DNA of 64,000 bases from an uncultured Bacillota bacterium (GCA_937876465.1 CALEHV010000019.1:35905-99904), one strand, 5' to 3'. Shown: positions 50,365 through 61,565, counted from the first letter of the stretch. A program made the numbers and translations. The notes: generated by a model from the letters alone, not told the origin.

Positions 50365-51618
50365 TTATTCGACTTTTATTTTTTGAATTTGTCCGACGAA
50401 TTCGTCAGGTAAATCAGCGTTTAGTTTAATATAATTTGATGTAAATCCTGAAAGGAGACCTGTTGTTTTGTTCCTTGCTTCCAAGATTACTTCAAGTTCT
50501 TGGCCAATAAATTTCTTGTAGTATTCTTTTTGAAGCTTATCCGAAAGTTCAAGAAGTCTATGAACTCTAGCGTCCTTAATTTCTGGTTTAACTTGATCTT
50601 TCATATCGTAGGCAAGAGTACCTTCACGTGCAGAAAATGGAAATACATGGAGTTCTGCAAAATTTACTTCTTTAATAAAATTAAATGTCTCTTCAAATTC
50701 TTCATCAGTTTCTCCTGGGAAACCAACAATTACATCCGTTGTAATAGCAATATCCGGGCGAACCTCTCTAATGCGAGATACTTTTTTAATGAAATCATCA
50801 ACATTGTATTTTCTATGCATTCTTTGCAAAACTGTTTTAGATCCGCTTTGTAAAGGCATATGTAAATGATCTGCAATATTTGGATATTTCATTAACAAAG
50901 AAATAAATTTGTCATCAATTTCACTTTCTTCAATTGAAGATATACGCAATCTATAAAGATCAGGAATATTTAAAATTTCCTCAACCAAATCTGAAAAAGT
51001 CACATCTTTCAAATCCATTCCATAGTGGGCTGTGTGAATACCGGTAAGAACGAATTCTTTAAAGCCTTTTGAGACCAAATAAGTGATTTCTCGGATAATC
51101 TCATCTTTATTTCTTGAGCGAGCTTGTCCACGTGTGTAAGGAATTGTGCAATACGAACAGAAGTTATTACAACCATCTTGAACTTTAATGTAAGCACGAG
51201 TTGATTCCGGAATAGCAAAATATCCAAAATGTTCATATGTTAAATGACGTGTATCGCTGTCGATTTTTACGATAGGTTTTTTATCTTTAATGTATTGTTT
51301 GACATAGTCAAGCAATTTATTACGTCCACTAGTACCAACAACTATTGCTGCACCACAATTATCAATTATGTATTGCGCATTTTTTTGAGAATAACATCCC
51401 ATAACTGCAACAATAACACCTTCTTTTTTCTTTGCAGCTTGTCTAATATGTTGACGTGATTTTTGATCTGCAACAGCTGTAACTGAACAAGTATTTATAA
51501 TCACAATATCAGGGTCTTTTTTATTTTCAATAAAACCATCCTTGAGAAACATCTCACGGACGGCGTTACTTTCATATGAATTGACTTTACATCCTAGTGT
51601 AATAATTTTAAATGTCAT
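50365..51618 (-). CDS. mtaB: tRNA threonylcarbamoyladenosine methylthiotransferase MtaB
   Basis: The 417-residue radical-SAM methylthiotransferase has an N-terminal UPF0004 domain (ITLGCKVNSYESNAV, INTCSVTAVADQKSRQ, VMGCYSQ; three cluster Cys), the radical-SAM motif CNNFCSYCTIPYTRG (CxxxCxxC) and a C-terminal TRAM domain. CSVTAVADQKSRQ is typical of MtaB (YqeV), which converts t6A37 to ms2t6A37. ATG 51618 fits the family start and overlaps the previous gene by ATGA; the longer frame uses GTG. Confidence 0.92.
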   Translation of the reverse strand: MTFKIITLGCKVNSYESNAVREMFLKDGFIENKKDPDIVIINTCSVTAVADQKSRQHIRQAAKKKEGVIVAVMGCYSQKNAQYIIDNCGAAIVVGTSGRNKLLDYVKQYIKDKKPIVKIDSDTRHLTYEHFGYFAIPESTRAYIKVQDGCNNFCSYCTIPYTRGQARSRNKDEIIREITYLVSKGFKEFVLTGIHTAHYGMDLKDVTFSDLVEEILNIPDLYRLRISSIEESEIDDKFISLLMKYPNIADHLHMPLQSGSKTVLQRMHRKYNVDDFIKKVSRIREVRPDIAITTDVIVGFPGETDEEFEETFNFIKEVNFAELHVFPFSAREGTLAYDMKDQVKPEIKDARVHRLLELSDKLQKEYYKKFIGQELEVILEARNKTTGLLSGFTSNYIKLNADLPDEFVGQIQKIKVE

Positions 51619-52400
51619 TTTGCTTTTCTCATTAATGTTCTTTTCCACTTATATTCAGCGTGTTTTATTTTGTACATTGCACGTTCAGAAATAAGATTTT
51701 TATCTAACATGACTTTGCACATACCGTCTTTGTCGTTTTGAAGGTACTTTTCAACAACAGGTTTGATTCGTTCGATCATGTGTTCGTTTTTAGGATTTTT
51801 CAAATACTTATCGAATAAAGCGATTTTTGCATCTAAACGACCTTGATCATTGATTACATAAATAGTGTGAAAATCAAAATGATAAACAACCATTACTTTT
51901 TCATCTCTATAAATTGTTATAAGTTTTGTAAACAAAGAATCGTACAAATCAAAGTTATAAACTTCAAAAAGGTCAATACATGCGCTTTTATAGCCGTTTA
52001 TTAATTTGTTGTATGGTTCTTTCATCAATTTTCCGTATTGTCCGAAATAGAAGGAGTTAATGGCACGAGAAAAAATAGGAACATATATTCTATTTTGGCC
52101 TTCACCAATGTATGGCATACCAGCAGTTTGTTCTTTAACAAAATCTGGAACCTCTTCAGTTTTTAGTTCACTCTTTTTGTAAGCGTAGACAATAACTTCG
52201 TCCAAGGTCTTTTTATTACGTAAAGCTTGAATGACAATATTTGCTCTAATAACATCAAATTCATCTTTTGGAGTTAATAAACTTTTATATATTTCAATTC
52301 CATTGAAAAGATGACGATTAGCAACGAAAAATAAGTAGTCTTCGGTTTTGCGATAGTCTACTGTTTTTTGATATTTTGCTAACGATGGAAATAAGTTCAT
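51615..52400 (-). CDS. Conserved-looking hypothetical protein in the rsmE-mtaB operon
   Basis: The 261-residue soluble protein is rich in Lys, Tyr and Phe, with predicted helices and strands but no motif I recognise (for example FFVANRHLFNGIEIYKSLLTPKDEF, YVPIFSRAINSFYFGQYGK, MVVYHFDFHTIYV). ATG 52400 has a GAGAG SD, whereas the open frame reaches a TTG at 52415. It overlaps rsmE's end closely and mtaB by 4 bases, so the three are co-translated RNA-modification neighbours. No signal peptide or membrane segment. Confidence 0.7.
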   Translation of the reverse strand: MNLFPSLAKYQKTVDYRKTEDYLFFVANRHLFNGIEIYKSLLTPKDEFDVIRANIVIQALRNKKTLDEVIVYAYKKSELKTEEVPDFVKEQTAGMPYIGEGQNRIYVPIFSRAINSFYFGQYGKLMKEPYNKLINGYKSACIDLFEVYNFDLYDSLFTKLITIYRDEKVMVVYHFDFHTIYVINDQGRLDAKIALFDKYLKNPKNEHMIERIKPVVEKYLQNDKDGMCKVMLDKNLISERAMYKIKHAEYKWKRTLMRKAK

Positions 52401-52401
52401 T

Positions 52402-53121
52402 TTATTTTCTCTCAATGTATGAAGCGATAACGCTTAAAGCATATAACGAGGCGGTTTCACCTCTTAAAATTCTGTTTCCTAAACTAACTTTTGCAAATCC
52501 AAAGTTTTCTGCAATTTCTACTTCGCGTTTAGAAAAACCACCTTCTGGACCAATTAAAACAGCAATCTTTTGACCTGGTTGGCTCTTTTTTAGCTCATTC
52601 CAGAAGCTTTTTGTATTACCGGCAACATCTTCATAGGCAATCATCTTTACGTCAGCTTTAATCTGGTTCAAATCACATAAAGTGATAAAACGATATAAAT
52701 CTGGGATTCTAGTTCTGTGTGATTGTTCTGCTGCCTCTTTTAAAATACGTCTGTATCTTTCAAGTTTCTTGGCCGAATTATAATCATCTGTTCGAACAAT
52801 AGTTCTTTCGGTTGAAACTAAAACGATTTCCGAAACGCCAAGCTCTGTAGCCTTTTGAAGCATAAAATCAAATTTATCGCCTTTTAATAAAGCAGCAATC
52901 AAAATAACATCTGTATCTAATTCACGCTTTTCATGAATTGGGCGAATCATTTCAATTTCAAGAGGCTTAATATTTTTAATATTACATAAAAATGCGATGC
53001 CATCACTAACGACCTCAATTTGATCGCATGGTCTCATTCTCATAACCTTTGTAACGTGATATTGATCTTCATCGGTTAAGAGAACTTGTTTTCCTATAAT
53101 AGAACCAAAGTAACGTTGCAT
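52402..53121 (-). CDS. rsmE: 16S rRNA (uracil(1498)-N(3))-methyltransferase
   Basis: The 239-residue SPOUT-fold enzyme has an N-terminal PUA-like part (MQRYFGSII...HVTKVMRMRPCDQIEVV), EAAEQSHRTRIPDL, VLIGPEGGFSKREVEIAENFG and LGNRILRGETASLYALSVI, the knotted SAM site. It methylates U1498 of 16S rRNA. It overlaps the TM2 gene by one base. Confidence 0.93.
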   Translation of the reverse strand: MQRYFGSIIGKQVLLTDEDQYHVTKVMRMRPCDQIEVVSDGIAFLCNIKNIKPLEIEMIRPIHEKRELDTDVILIAALLKGDKFDFMLQKATELGVSEIVLVSTERTIVRTDDYNSAKKLERYRRILKEAAEQSHRTRIPDLYRFITLCDLNQIKADVKMIAYEDVAGNTKSFWNELKKSQPGQKIAVLIGPEGGFSKREVEIAENFGFAKVSLGNRILRGETASLYALSVIASYIERK

Positions 53122-53564
53122 TATTGTAAAAATTCTCCATTTGCATCTTTATCAGTTGTTCGTCTTAAAATCATAATTCCTGAAACAATCATTGCAATTT
53201 CCATTAAAAAGTAAGGAATTAAGAAAGCTAAAACGTTAGGAATTGCATTTGTGAAAAATAATATGCAACCAACACCGCCAACTAAAGCCAAAAAGATGCC
53301 TAACAAAATCAAGCCTAAATATTTGCGTCCGATATAAAAAGCATGAGCTCCAAACACTCCAAGTGTCATACATAAAACTGCAGTAGTCACTCTGCTTTTA
53401 TGTTTTACAGGAGCAAGCTCCTGTTTAATTGGTTCAAAAGCTCTCGTATAATCCTCGGTAATATCTTCTACACCTTCTAAAGGTTTAGTTTTACCGCAGA
53501 ACGGACAGATATCTTTATCTAGAATTCTGGAGATTGGCTCTCCGCAATATTTACATTTAGGCAT
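53121..53564 (-). CDS. Zinc-ribbon TM2-domain-like membrane protein
   Basis: The 147-residue protein starts with a zinc ribbon (CKYCGEPISRILDKDICPFCG, Cys pairs). After an acidic linker, a TM2-like hairpin follows: hydrophobic segments at about 60-76, 85-103 and 110-135, with FGAHAFYIGRKYLGLILLG as the TM2 signature. The function is unknown. The gene starts the TM2-rsmE-hypothetical-mtaB operon from a leaderless promoter under a perfect palindrome. Confidence 0.75.
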   Translation of the reverse strand: MPKCKYCGEPISRILDKDICPFCGKTKPLEGVEDITEDYTRAFEPIKQELAPVKHKSRVTTAVLCMTLGVFGAHAFYIGRKYLGLILLGIFLALVGGVGCILFFTNAIPNVLAFLIPYFLMEIAMIVSGIMILRRTTDKDANGEFLQ

Positions 53565-53566
53565 AT

Positions 53567-53581
53567 ATACTATTATAGTAT
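53567..53581 (-). promoter_or_regulatory. Perfect 15-bp palindrome over the -10 box of the TM2 gene
   Basis: ATACTAT / ATAGTAT around one central base. It contains TATAAT (53572-53577, minus strand), ending 7 bases before the ATG at 53564. No SD. It carries the TAGTA core also seen in the phased arrays, here as an inverted repeat. Confidence 0.6.
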
Positions 53582-53594
53582 CTCATTCCAAATA

Positions 53595-55130
53595 CTAAAA
53601 ATGTATTTCAAAATCTACAAGTCCATCGTAGAAATCTTTTTCGTGAGATACGATAATTACTCCTCCTTTAAATCTCTCAATTGCAGCAAATAAAGCATCT
53701 TTTGCTTTTTGGTCTAAGTGGTTAGTTGGTTCATCCAAAATAAGGAAGTTTGACTTTTTTAAAGTCATCATTGCAAATCTGGCCTTAGTAACTTCTCCAC
53801 CACTAAGTTCTTTCATTTTTCTAATCGCTAATTCTTTTCTAAGTCCACACGAACCTAAAAGAGTGCGGATTTGAGTATTGTCTAATTCAGGATATTTTTG
53901 TTGAATAAATTCAAATGGCGAAAGAGATAAATTCAATTCCTCTTCTTGGTTGTAGTAATTAACTACTGTTCCATCTAACCATTTAAATTCACCTTCAAGT
54001 TTGTCTAATTTTCCTAAAATTGTTTTTAAGAAAGTTGTTTTTCCAACACCGTTTTTTCCTAAAATAGCAATCTTCTGGCCTTTTAATAATTCAAAACTAA
54101 TTGGATCAAGTAATGGTTTACCATTATAACCTATGACTAACTCATCGACTTTTAAAACTTCTTTACCAACATCTTTCGTGAAAGGGAAGTCAAATCTAAC
54201 AATTCCTTCTTCTTTTCCCGGAGCATCCATAACTTCAAGATGAGCCAATCTAGCTCTCCTAGACTTTGCGGCTCTAGATGAGGTTGCTCTAACAATGTGG
54301 CGAGCAATGAAATCCTCTTCGTTTTTAATATAACGTTGTTGAGCGTTATATCGTTTTTCATACATTTCTTTATCTAAGGCGTGTTGTTCTAAAAAGTAAT
54401 CAAAAGTTCCACGATATCTAACAATTGTTTTATTTTCTAGAGAAAATATAACATTGCATATTTTTCTTAAGAATTCTTGATCGTGGCTTACAACTAAAAA
54501 TGCCTTTGGATAACTATTTAAATAATTGGCAAGCCATTCGACTTGAATAGCGTCCAAAAAGTTTGTTGGTTCGTCCATGATTAAGACATCTTTCTTTTCC
54601 AAAAGCATTCTAATTAAGTAAGCTTTCTCTCTTTGACCACTAGAAAGTTTGCTTAAAGGGAATTCAAGTCTGTCTTCAGGGAATCCAAGACCAGCGACAA
54701 GTTTAGCTATATCTTCTTTTAGTGAATAAAATCCGTCTGCAACAAGTTCATCTTGTAAACGTTGAGCTTTATCAAGATATACTTCAAAATTGTCAGGGTC
54801 TAATGCGGATTTTTCATAAAGCTCTTCCATTGTTTTTTCTTTTAGAAAAAGTGATGCAAAAACATTATTTAAATAATCGATTGTAATTATGTCTTGATCG
54901 ACTTTTAAATTTTGATCCAAGTAGCTGAAAGTAACATGAGGTGTCCAAATAACTTGTCCTTTATCAGGAGAAATCTTTTTGGCAATCATGTTTAAGATAG
55001 TGGTTTTACCACTACCATTTACTCCAACTAAAGCGCAATGTTCTCCATCATTAATCTTTAGATTGATGGAATTGTATAGTTCTTTATCAGCGTAATTAAA
55101 TTCGACATCCTTTAATTCAATCAAAGCCAT
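53595..55130 (-). CDS. ABC-F family ATPase
   Basis: The 511-residue soluble protein has two ATP-binding cassettes and no membrane segment. Cassette 1: GVNGSGKTT (about 37), LSSGQREKAYL, DEPTNFLD. Cassette 2: GKNGVGKTT (about 350), LSGGEVTKARF, DEPTNHLD. The linker has RATSSRAAKSRRARL, a basic region that enters the ribosome E site. ABC-F proteins act as translation factors or protect ribosomes from antibiotics; which applies is not decidable here. A TAATAT box ends 6 bases before the ATG with no SD. Confidence 0.9.
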   Translation of the reverse strand: MALIELKDVEFNYADKELYNSINLKINDGEHCALVGVNGSGKTTILNMIAKKISPDKGQVIWTPHVTFSYLDQNLKVDQDIITIDYLNNVFASLFLKEKTMEELYEKSALDPDNFEVYLDKAQRLQDELVADGFYSLKEDIAKLVAGLGFPEDRLEFPLSKLSSGQREKAYLIRMLLEKKDVLIMDEPTNFLDAIQVEWLANYLNSYPKAFLVVSHDQEFLRKICNVIFSLENKTIVRYRGTFDYFLEQHALDKEMYEKRYNAQQRYIKNEEDFIARHIVRATSSRAAKSRRARLAHLEVMDAPGKEEGIVRFDFPFTKDVGKEVLKVDELVIGYNGKPLLDPISFELLKGQKIAILGKNGVGKTTFLKTILGKLDKLEGEFKWLDGTVVNYYNQEEELNLSLSPFEFIQQKYPELDNTQIRTLLGSCGLRKELAIRKMKELSGGEVTKARFAMMTLKKSNFLILDEPTNHLDQKAKDALFAAIERFKGGVIIVSHEKDFYDGLVDFEIHF

Positions 55131-55162
55131 GTGTATATATTAGCAAATAAGTGTTTTAAATA

Positions 55163-55193
55163 AAACAAAAGGGATGTAATATTGCAACATCCC
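55163..55193 (-). terminator. Intrinsic terminator after dnaJ
   Basis: Minus-strand stem GGGATGT / ACATCCC with a 9-base loop, followed by a T-rich tract. Confidence 0.85.
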
Positions 55194-55200
55194 TATTGGA

Positions 55201-56340
55201 TTAACGTTTAAATGCTTTTTTGAATTTTGCGAAGAAGTTGTCTTCTTTATCTTCTGCTTTTTGAAGTTGTTCGAACAATTCTTTTTGCTTTTTATTAAGT
55301 TTTGTTGGAGTCTTAATAATCATATGCAAGTATTGATCGCCCGGGGTGCCCTTACGTAAGTCTTTAATACCTCTACCTCTAAGTCTAAGTATTTGATTTG
55401 GTTGGGTGCCTGCTGGAATCTCAACTTCTACGTCTCCGTATACTGTTGGAACTTCAATTGTAATTCCTAGAGCAGCATCAATGAAACTTAATGGTACATC
55501 AAGATGAATATCGTTTCCATCACGCTTGAAGAACTCATGTGGTTTTAAGACTATCTCTAAATAAAGATCTCCGTATTCGCCACCATTAATTCCACGTTCG
55601 CCTTTACCTTGAACTCTGATTTGTTGACCAGCATTGATACCTGCAGGAATATTAACTTCCATATCGCGTTTGATATGTTTATATCCTTTACCGCCACAAT
55701 CTGGACATTTATCAGAAATAATCTTACCTGTGCCACCACAATCTGGACATGGTGCTTCGCCTTCCATTACGCCAAACAAGGTTCTTTGTTGGGTTCTGAT
55801 GTATCCACGACCGCCACATTTAGGACAGGTTTTAATATCGTTTGGAGTTTTTGCACCGGTTCCATTACATTTAGGACATTTTTCATCATAACTAACTGGT
55901 ACAGTAACTTTTCTGCCGTTAATGGCATCCATAAAATCAACTCTGATACGTTGTAAAACGTCATTTCCTCTTTGAGGACCATGTGCTCTACCACGTCTAG
56001 AACTTCCTCCTCCAAAGAATGAAGAGAAAATATCGCCTAAGTCAACACCACCGAAACCTTGTGAAGAAAATCCTCCACCAGCAAATGGGTTGCCTTGTCC
56101 GCCAGTTGAAGAGCCTTGTTCAAAGGCTGCCATGCCAAATTGATCGTACATCTTACGTTTTTCATCATCATAGAGAATGTCATAAGCTTCTTGTACTTCT
56201 TTAAATTTTTCAGCAGCACCAGCTTCTTTATTTAAATCAGGGTGATATTTCTTAGCAAGTTTACGATAAGCACTTTTAATTTCGTCTTTAGAAGCGCTCT
56301 TAGTAACACCAAGAACTTCATAGAAATCTCTTTTTGCCAT
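55201..56340 (-). CDS. dnaJ: Chaperone protein DnaJ
   Basis: The 379-residue DnaJ has a J domain with [10 protein letters not shown] (HPD about 33-35), a Gly/Phe-rich linker (about 72-115), four zinc repeats ([32 protein letters not shown]) and a C-terminal substrate domain. It stimulates DnaK ATPase and delivers clients. It has an AAAGGA SD. A strong stem-loop separates it from dnaK. Confidence 0.97.
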   Translation of the reverse strand: MAKRDFYEVLGVTKSASKDEIKSAYRKLAKKYHPDLNKEAGAAEKFKEVQEAYDILYDDEKRKMYDQFGMAAFEQGSSTGGQGNPFAGGGFSSQGFGGVDLGDIFSSFFGGGSSRRGRAHGPQRGNDVLQRIRVDFMDAINGRKVTVPVSYDEKCPKCNGTGAKTPNDIKTCPKCGGRGYIRTQQRTLFGVMEGEAPCPDCGGTGKIISDKCPDCGGKGYKHIKRDMEVNIPAGINAGQQIRVQGKGERGINGGEYGDLYLEIVLKPHEFFKRDGNDIHLDVPLSFIDAALGITIEVPTVYGDVEVEIPAGTQPNQILRLRGRGIKDLRKGTPGDQYLHMIIKTPTKLNKKQKELFEQLQKAEDKEDNFFAKFKKAFKR

Positions 56341-56361
56341 GATTTTATGTCCTTTCTAAAC

Positions 56362-56398
56362 GAGCAAAGCGAAGGACCTTTCGGCCCATCGCTTGCTT
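56362..56398 (-). other. Stem-loop with GAAA tetraloop between dnaK and dnaJ
   Basis: On the minus-strand RNA, an outer AAGCAAGCGA / TCGCTTTGCTC stem (one bulge) and an inner GGGCC / GGTCC stem cap a GAAA tetraloop. No T-tract follows, so it is not a classic terminator. It may be a processing, mRNA-stability or attenuation element setting dnaK above dnaJ. Confidence 0.6.
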
Positions 56399-56414
56399 AG
56401 TATCTAATCAAAGA

Positions 56415-58241
<1,827 letters not shown>

Positions 58242-58260
58242 TTATAATTTCCTCCTGGAA

Positions 58261-58806
58261 TTAAGCGTCCGCTTTAGGACTATCTGAATTTTCTTGTTTG
58301 TTTTCGTCTTTTTGCTCTTTCTTAATGGAGACGACAACCATTGATGGTCTTATCAAGTGTTCGTGTAACTTATAACCACAAGTTACTACTTTAAGAACCT
58401 TATTAGGTTCGCCATCGGTTTCTTGAGTTTCCATAGCTTGCATGAATTGAGGATCGAATTCATCACCAACTTTAGGTGCTAATTCTTTGACTCCTTCATT
58501 CTCAAGTACACTCACGAGATTCCTATATATGAATTCAAATCCAATTAAGAAGTTCTTCATTTCTTCTGAACTTGGCGGATTTTGTAGAGCCATATGGAAT
58601 CCGTCTAGAATTGGAAGCATATCTGCAACAAATCCTTCTGCACGATACTTAATTGCGTTTTTGTGATCTGCTTCGATTTGCTTACGAAGATTTTGCATAT
58701 CGGCATATGCACGATAATATTCATTTTTCCAATGTTCGACATCTGCAGCTAACTTTTCAATTTTTTCTTCAGCTGTCACGTCTTTCTTTTCTTTCTTCTC
58801 TTTCAT
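58261..58806 (-). CDS. grpE: Nucleotide exchange factor GrpE
   Basis: The 181-residue protein has a charged N-terminus, a long coiled coil (KIEKLAADVEHWKNEYYRAYADMQNLRKQIEADHKNA) and the C-terminal beta domain (EGVKELAPKVGDEFDPQFMQAM...VVTCGYKLHEHLIRPSMVVV). It releases ADP from DnaK. ATG 58806 has an AAAGGA SD; the open frame reaches further upstream. It overlaps hrcA by 38 bases. Confidence 0.94.
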   Translation of the reverse strand: MKEKKEKKDVTAEEKIEKLAADVEHWKNEYYRAYADMQNLRKQIEADHKNAIKYRAEGFVADMLPILDGFHMALQNPPSSEEMKNFLIGFEFIYRNLVSVLENEGVKELAPKVGDEFDPQFMQAMETQETDGEPNKVLKVVTCGYKLHEHLIRPSMVVVSIKKEQKDENKQENSDSPKADA

Positions 58807-59830
58807 CTGCTTCCTTTCTGTTGTCGCCTTCATAGAAGGAATCTAATTGTTTTATTAGATATTCAAGCGAAGACACAACTTTGTCATAATCCATTCTCTT
58901 AGGGCCAACAACTGCAATTGAACGTTCTTGCTTACCAGGCATTTTAATTTTTGCTTGGACGATTGATACGTCCTCATCGCCTGTTGATTCACCGCCAATA
59001 TGAATTGACACGTTTCCTTCTATTCCATCAGCTTGTTCATTTTCTCTAAATGCTTCTGGTTTATTAAGAAGTTCAAGGATTTTACGCATCTTTGCGGCAT
59101 CGTTTGCAAATTCTGGTTGATCTAAGAGTTCTTCTTTGCCGAATGCTGATAAGCGGTCTTTAGCGAATCCGAGGAATGCTTCAAGCATTGCTTTGTAGAT
59201 TACATCGTGATTTACTACATAATCACCTAACACTGGTCTTATCGCTTCCATCTTTGGAACTAATTCTGATATTGCAGTTCCTTTTAATCTATCATTGAGA
59301 AGCTTTACACAGTTTTCTACATCTTCAAGTTTTGTCTTTTCGTCAATTACGAATGTTTTATTCTCGACATATCCTTGGTCTGTTACGAATACGCATGTTG
59401 CGCTCTTATCAGATATTGGAACCAATTGAACTGAGATGAGATGTTCATTATTAGCCCCTGGTCCGAGAACAATACTTGCTAAGTTGGTCATTTGAGATAA
59501 AATCTCACAACTTTGTTTTATGACATCTTGAATGGACTTTACTTTTTGATCAAGAACACTTTGCATTTGGTATTTAAATTGTTCATCAATGCTTTTATCT
59601 CTAAGGTGTTCAACGTAATATCTATAACCTTTACTAGAAGGAACACGTCCGCCTGATGTATGTAACTTTTCTAAATATCCATCAACTTCTAGAGCATTCA
59701 TTTCAGCTCTGATGGTTGCAGGAGAACAATCAAGCTTATATTCTTCAAGCAATGTCTTAGAACCAACTGGTTGAGCATATTTAATAAAATGTTCGACGCA
59801 GAGTTTTAGAACCTTTTCTCTTCTGTTCAT
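58769..59830 (-). CDS. hrcA: Heat-inducible transcription repressor HrcA
   Basis: The 353-residue HrcA has an N-terminal winged-helix domain (VEHFIKYAQPVGSKTLLEEYKLDCSPATIRAEMNALEVDGYLEKLHTSGGRVPSSKGYRYYV) and a GAF-like dimer domain ending in GPKRMDYDKVVSSLEYL. It represses class I heat-shock genes by binding CIRCE. Two CIRCE sites flank its own promoter, so the operon is autoregulated. AAAGGAG SD. Confidence 0.96.
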   Translation of the reverse strand: MNRREKVLKLCVEHFIKYAQPVGSKTLLEEYKLDCSPATIRAEMNALEVDGYLEKLHTSGGRVPSSKGYRYYVEHLRDKSIDEQFKYQMQSVLDQKVKSIQDVIKQSCEILSQMTNLASIVLGPGANNEHLISVQLVPISDKSATCVFVTDQGYVENKTFVIDEKTKLEDVENCVKLLNDRLKGTAISELVPKMEAIRPVLGDYVVNHDVIYKAMLEAFLGFAKDRLSAFGKEELLDQPEFANDAAKMRKILELLNKPEAFRENEQADGIEGNVSIHIGGESTGDEDVSIVQAKIKMPGKQERSIAVVGPKRMDYDKVVSSLEYLIKQLDSFYEGDNRKEADEREERKERRDS

Positions 59831-59843
59831 TTATGGCTCCTTT

Positions 59844-59870
59844 CTGGCACTCAATCTCTTGGAGTGCTAA
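59844..59870 (-). promoter_or_regulatory. CIRCE operator 1 (downstream of the -10)
   Basis: Half-sites CTGGCACTC (59844-59852) and GAGTGCTAA (59862-59870) with a 9-base spacer. The canonical half-site is TTAGCACTC; the right half is perfect. Confidence 0.92.
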
Positions 59871-59874
59871 CACT

Positions 59875-59902
59875 ATTATAAGTCATGAGTTGGCACTGTC
59901 AA
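59875..59902 (-). promoter_or_regulatory. Promoter of hrcA-grpE-dnaK-dnaJ
   Basis: Minus strand: perfect -35 TTGACA (59897-59902), 16-bp spacer and perfect -10 TATAAT (59875-59880). It lies between and overlaps the two CIRCE elements. Confidence 0.9.
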
Positions 59903-59916
59903 CACGAAAGTGCTAA
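59890..59916 (-). promoter_or_regulatory. CIRCE operator 2 (over the -35)
   Basis: Half-sites TTGGCACTG (59890-59898) and AAGTGCTAA (59908-59916) with a 9-base spacer. It covers the -35 box. Confidence 0.88.
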
Positions 59917-59932
59917 TTTTTTCAAAAATAAA

Positions 59933-59953
59933 GAAAAAACCACTTTAGTGGTT
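59933..59953 (-). terminator. Intrinsic terminator after the peptidase gene
   Basis: Minus-strand AACCACT / AGTGGTT stem (59938-59953) followed by six T. Confidence 0.8.
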
Positions 59954-59975
59954 AATTCAACTTGCAAATAAGTAA

Positions 59976-61565
59976 TTAATTAAAAAATCCCACAATAGTC
60001 ATATTTCCAATTGAGATTCTTCCTTTATTTCTATCGTTCAAACCTACAACCTGATAAAATTGGGCAACAAACCTAAATTCTTTTGTTCTTTCCTCAAAAT
60101 TTATCCACAGATGGTCTTGATTTTTCCTATCGGTGGAAAGACTTATATCATTTAACAAATCAACTGCTGTAACCCATTCGTCTGAATATAGTTTTTTGTA
60201 CTGAATCGCTGCAAAAGCTTTATTTGGAGCATTAAATCTTTCATCATCGCTCCAAAAAGAAATGTCTAATTCAATAGATTCAACAACACTTTCAAATTTA
60301 TAATCAAGCCAAGCGCAATTATATCCTTGTTTTCTAGCGGATAAATTTATGCATTCGTTTTCAATAAAACCACATCTATAGCGACTTGTTTGACAAGAAA
60401 AACGGTATTTATTAATAGTTTTGTTTTCTTCTGCGCTGCAATAACTACTTGAAAATCCATATTCACTAGGGCTAATATCATATGACTTTTTATAAAAATC
60501 AGGATTTAAAGAAAAAGATGTCGCACCACCAACAAGTAATCCAGGATTGATTAAAACTTCATTATATTTTTCTTCCCAACCATAATTAACGTAATAATAT
60601 GTTTGAAAATTTATATTTCTATACCCATAGCAGACAACTGCGTGCGCAATAGGAATAAGTCCACCGCTTTTTAAATCTGGTAATGCGCCAAACAAAATTA
60701 TTGGTTCGCCCTTATTGATAGTATCTTTTATAGGAAAAGAAAGAACGCACCAATCAGCTGCACCACAAATTTGAAATTCGTCACAATATTTGTTTAAGGC
60801 ATCACTAATAGACCAAGGATAGGATTCTCCTTCGTTATTATTGTAAGACATAAGTTTATATTCAAGTCTTCTATCGACTTTTATTCCGTTGTAAAGTTGG
60901 CCATCTTTTTCGTAATAATCATCTTTAACTGTACCTTTATACATTGTTTTATTCCAATAATTCAACACCATGGACGCAGCTACATATCCACATGCGCCAG
61001 TATTGTTATCTTCGTGTCTTTCTTGCGTAATTATTTCGAAATTATCAATTAGCATTCCGTTGTCAATTTCTTGAGCCCCCTTAATATTGACATGAGAATC
61101 ATTTAAGTTTGTATTATCGTTATCAACTTCCCTTATATTTTTCAGTTGATTGCTAAAATCATTTTGTAATGCGGTTATTTCTGAAATATCGAAGCGAATA
61201 GATTCGTCAAGATATGAGATAAAAACATTGTTTTCTTTAAAGTAATAGTTCATAGGCCCGAAATAGTAGTTGTCTTTAACGCCATTGAACAAATAAGGGC
61301 ATTCGGCCTTGAAAACGGTTTCTAAAGGCTGCTCCCTAATAGCATCAAAAATCATAAACCCTTTCGTTTCATTTAACTGAACAATAAAAACGTTTCCTTT
61401 TAAATCTTTTAATGTATACTGGTCAGTTTTAGCATCATCAAATCCTTATGATTTGCTTACTGCAATGCAATGTTCAGAAGCATTTTGAAAATTCACTAAA
61501 GATTGAATATTGCTCCCACTCAAAGAACTCGCGGCTACTAATGTCGCTAATAAATCAACTATCAT
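59976..61565 (-). pseudogene. Secreted C39/C10-like cysteine peptidase gene interrupted by one in-frame TAA
   Basis: The long frame (59976-61355, 459 residues) has ACGYVAASMVLNYW (Cys122), PIAHAVVCYGY (His238) and YYYVNYGW (Asn257), a papain-like catalytic set, then a beta-rich C-terminal domain (about 300-459). It lacks a signal peptide. In the same frame upstream, from ATG 61563-61565, is a hydrophobic start (LLATLVAASSLS) and prodomain-like sequence up to a TAA at 61446-61448, then GFDDAKTDQYTLKDLKGN running into the long frame. So one nonsense codon (codon 40 of about 530) splits an otherwise whole exported peptidase. A recent mutation, sequence error or readthrough could explain it. Confidence 0.7.
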
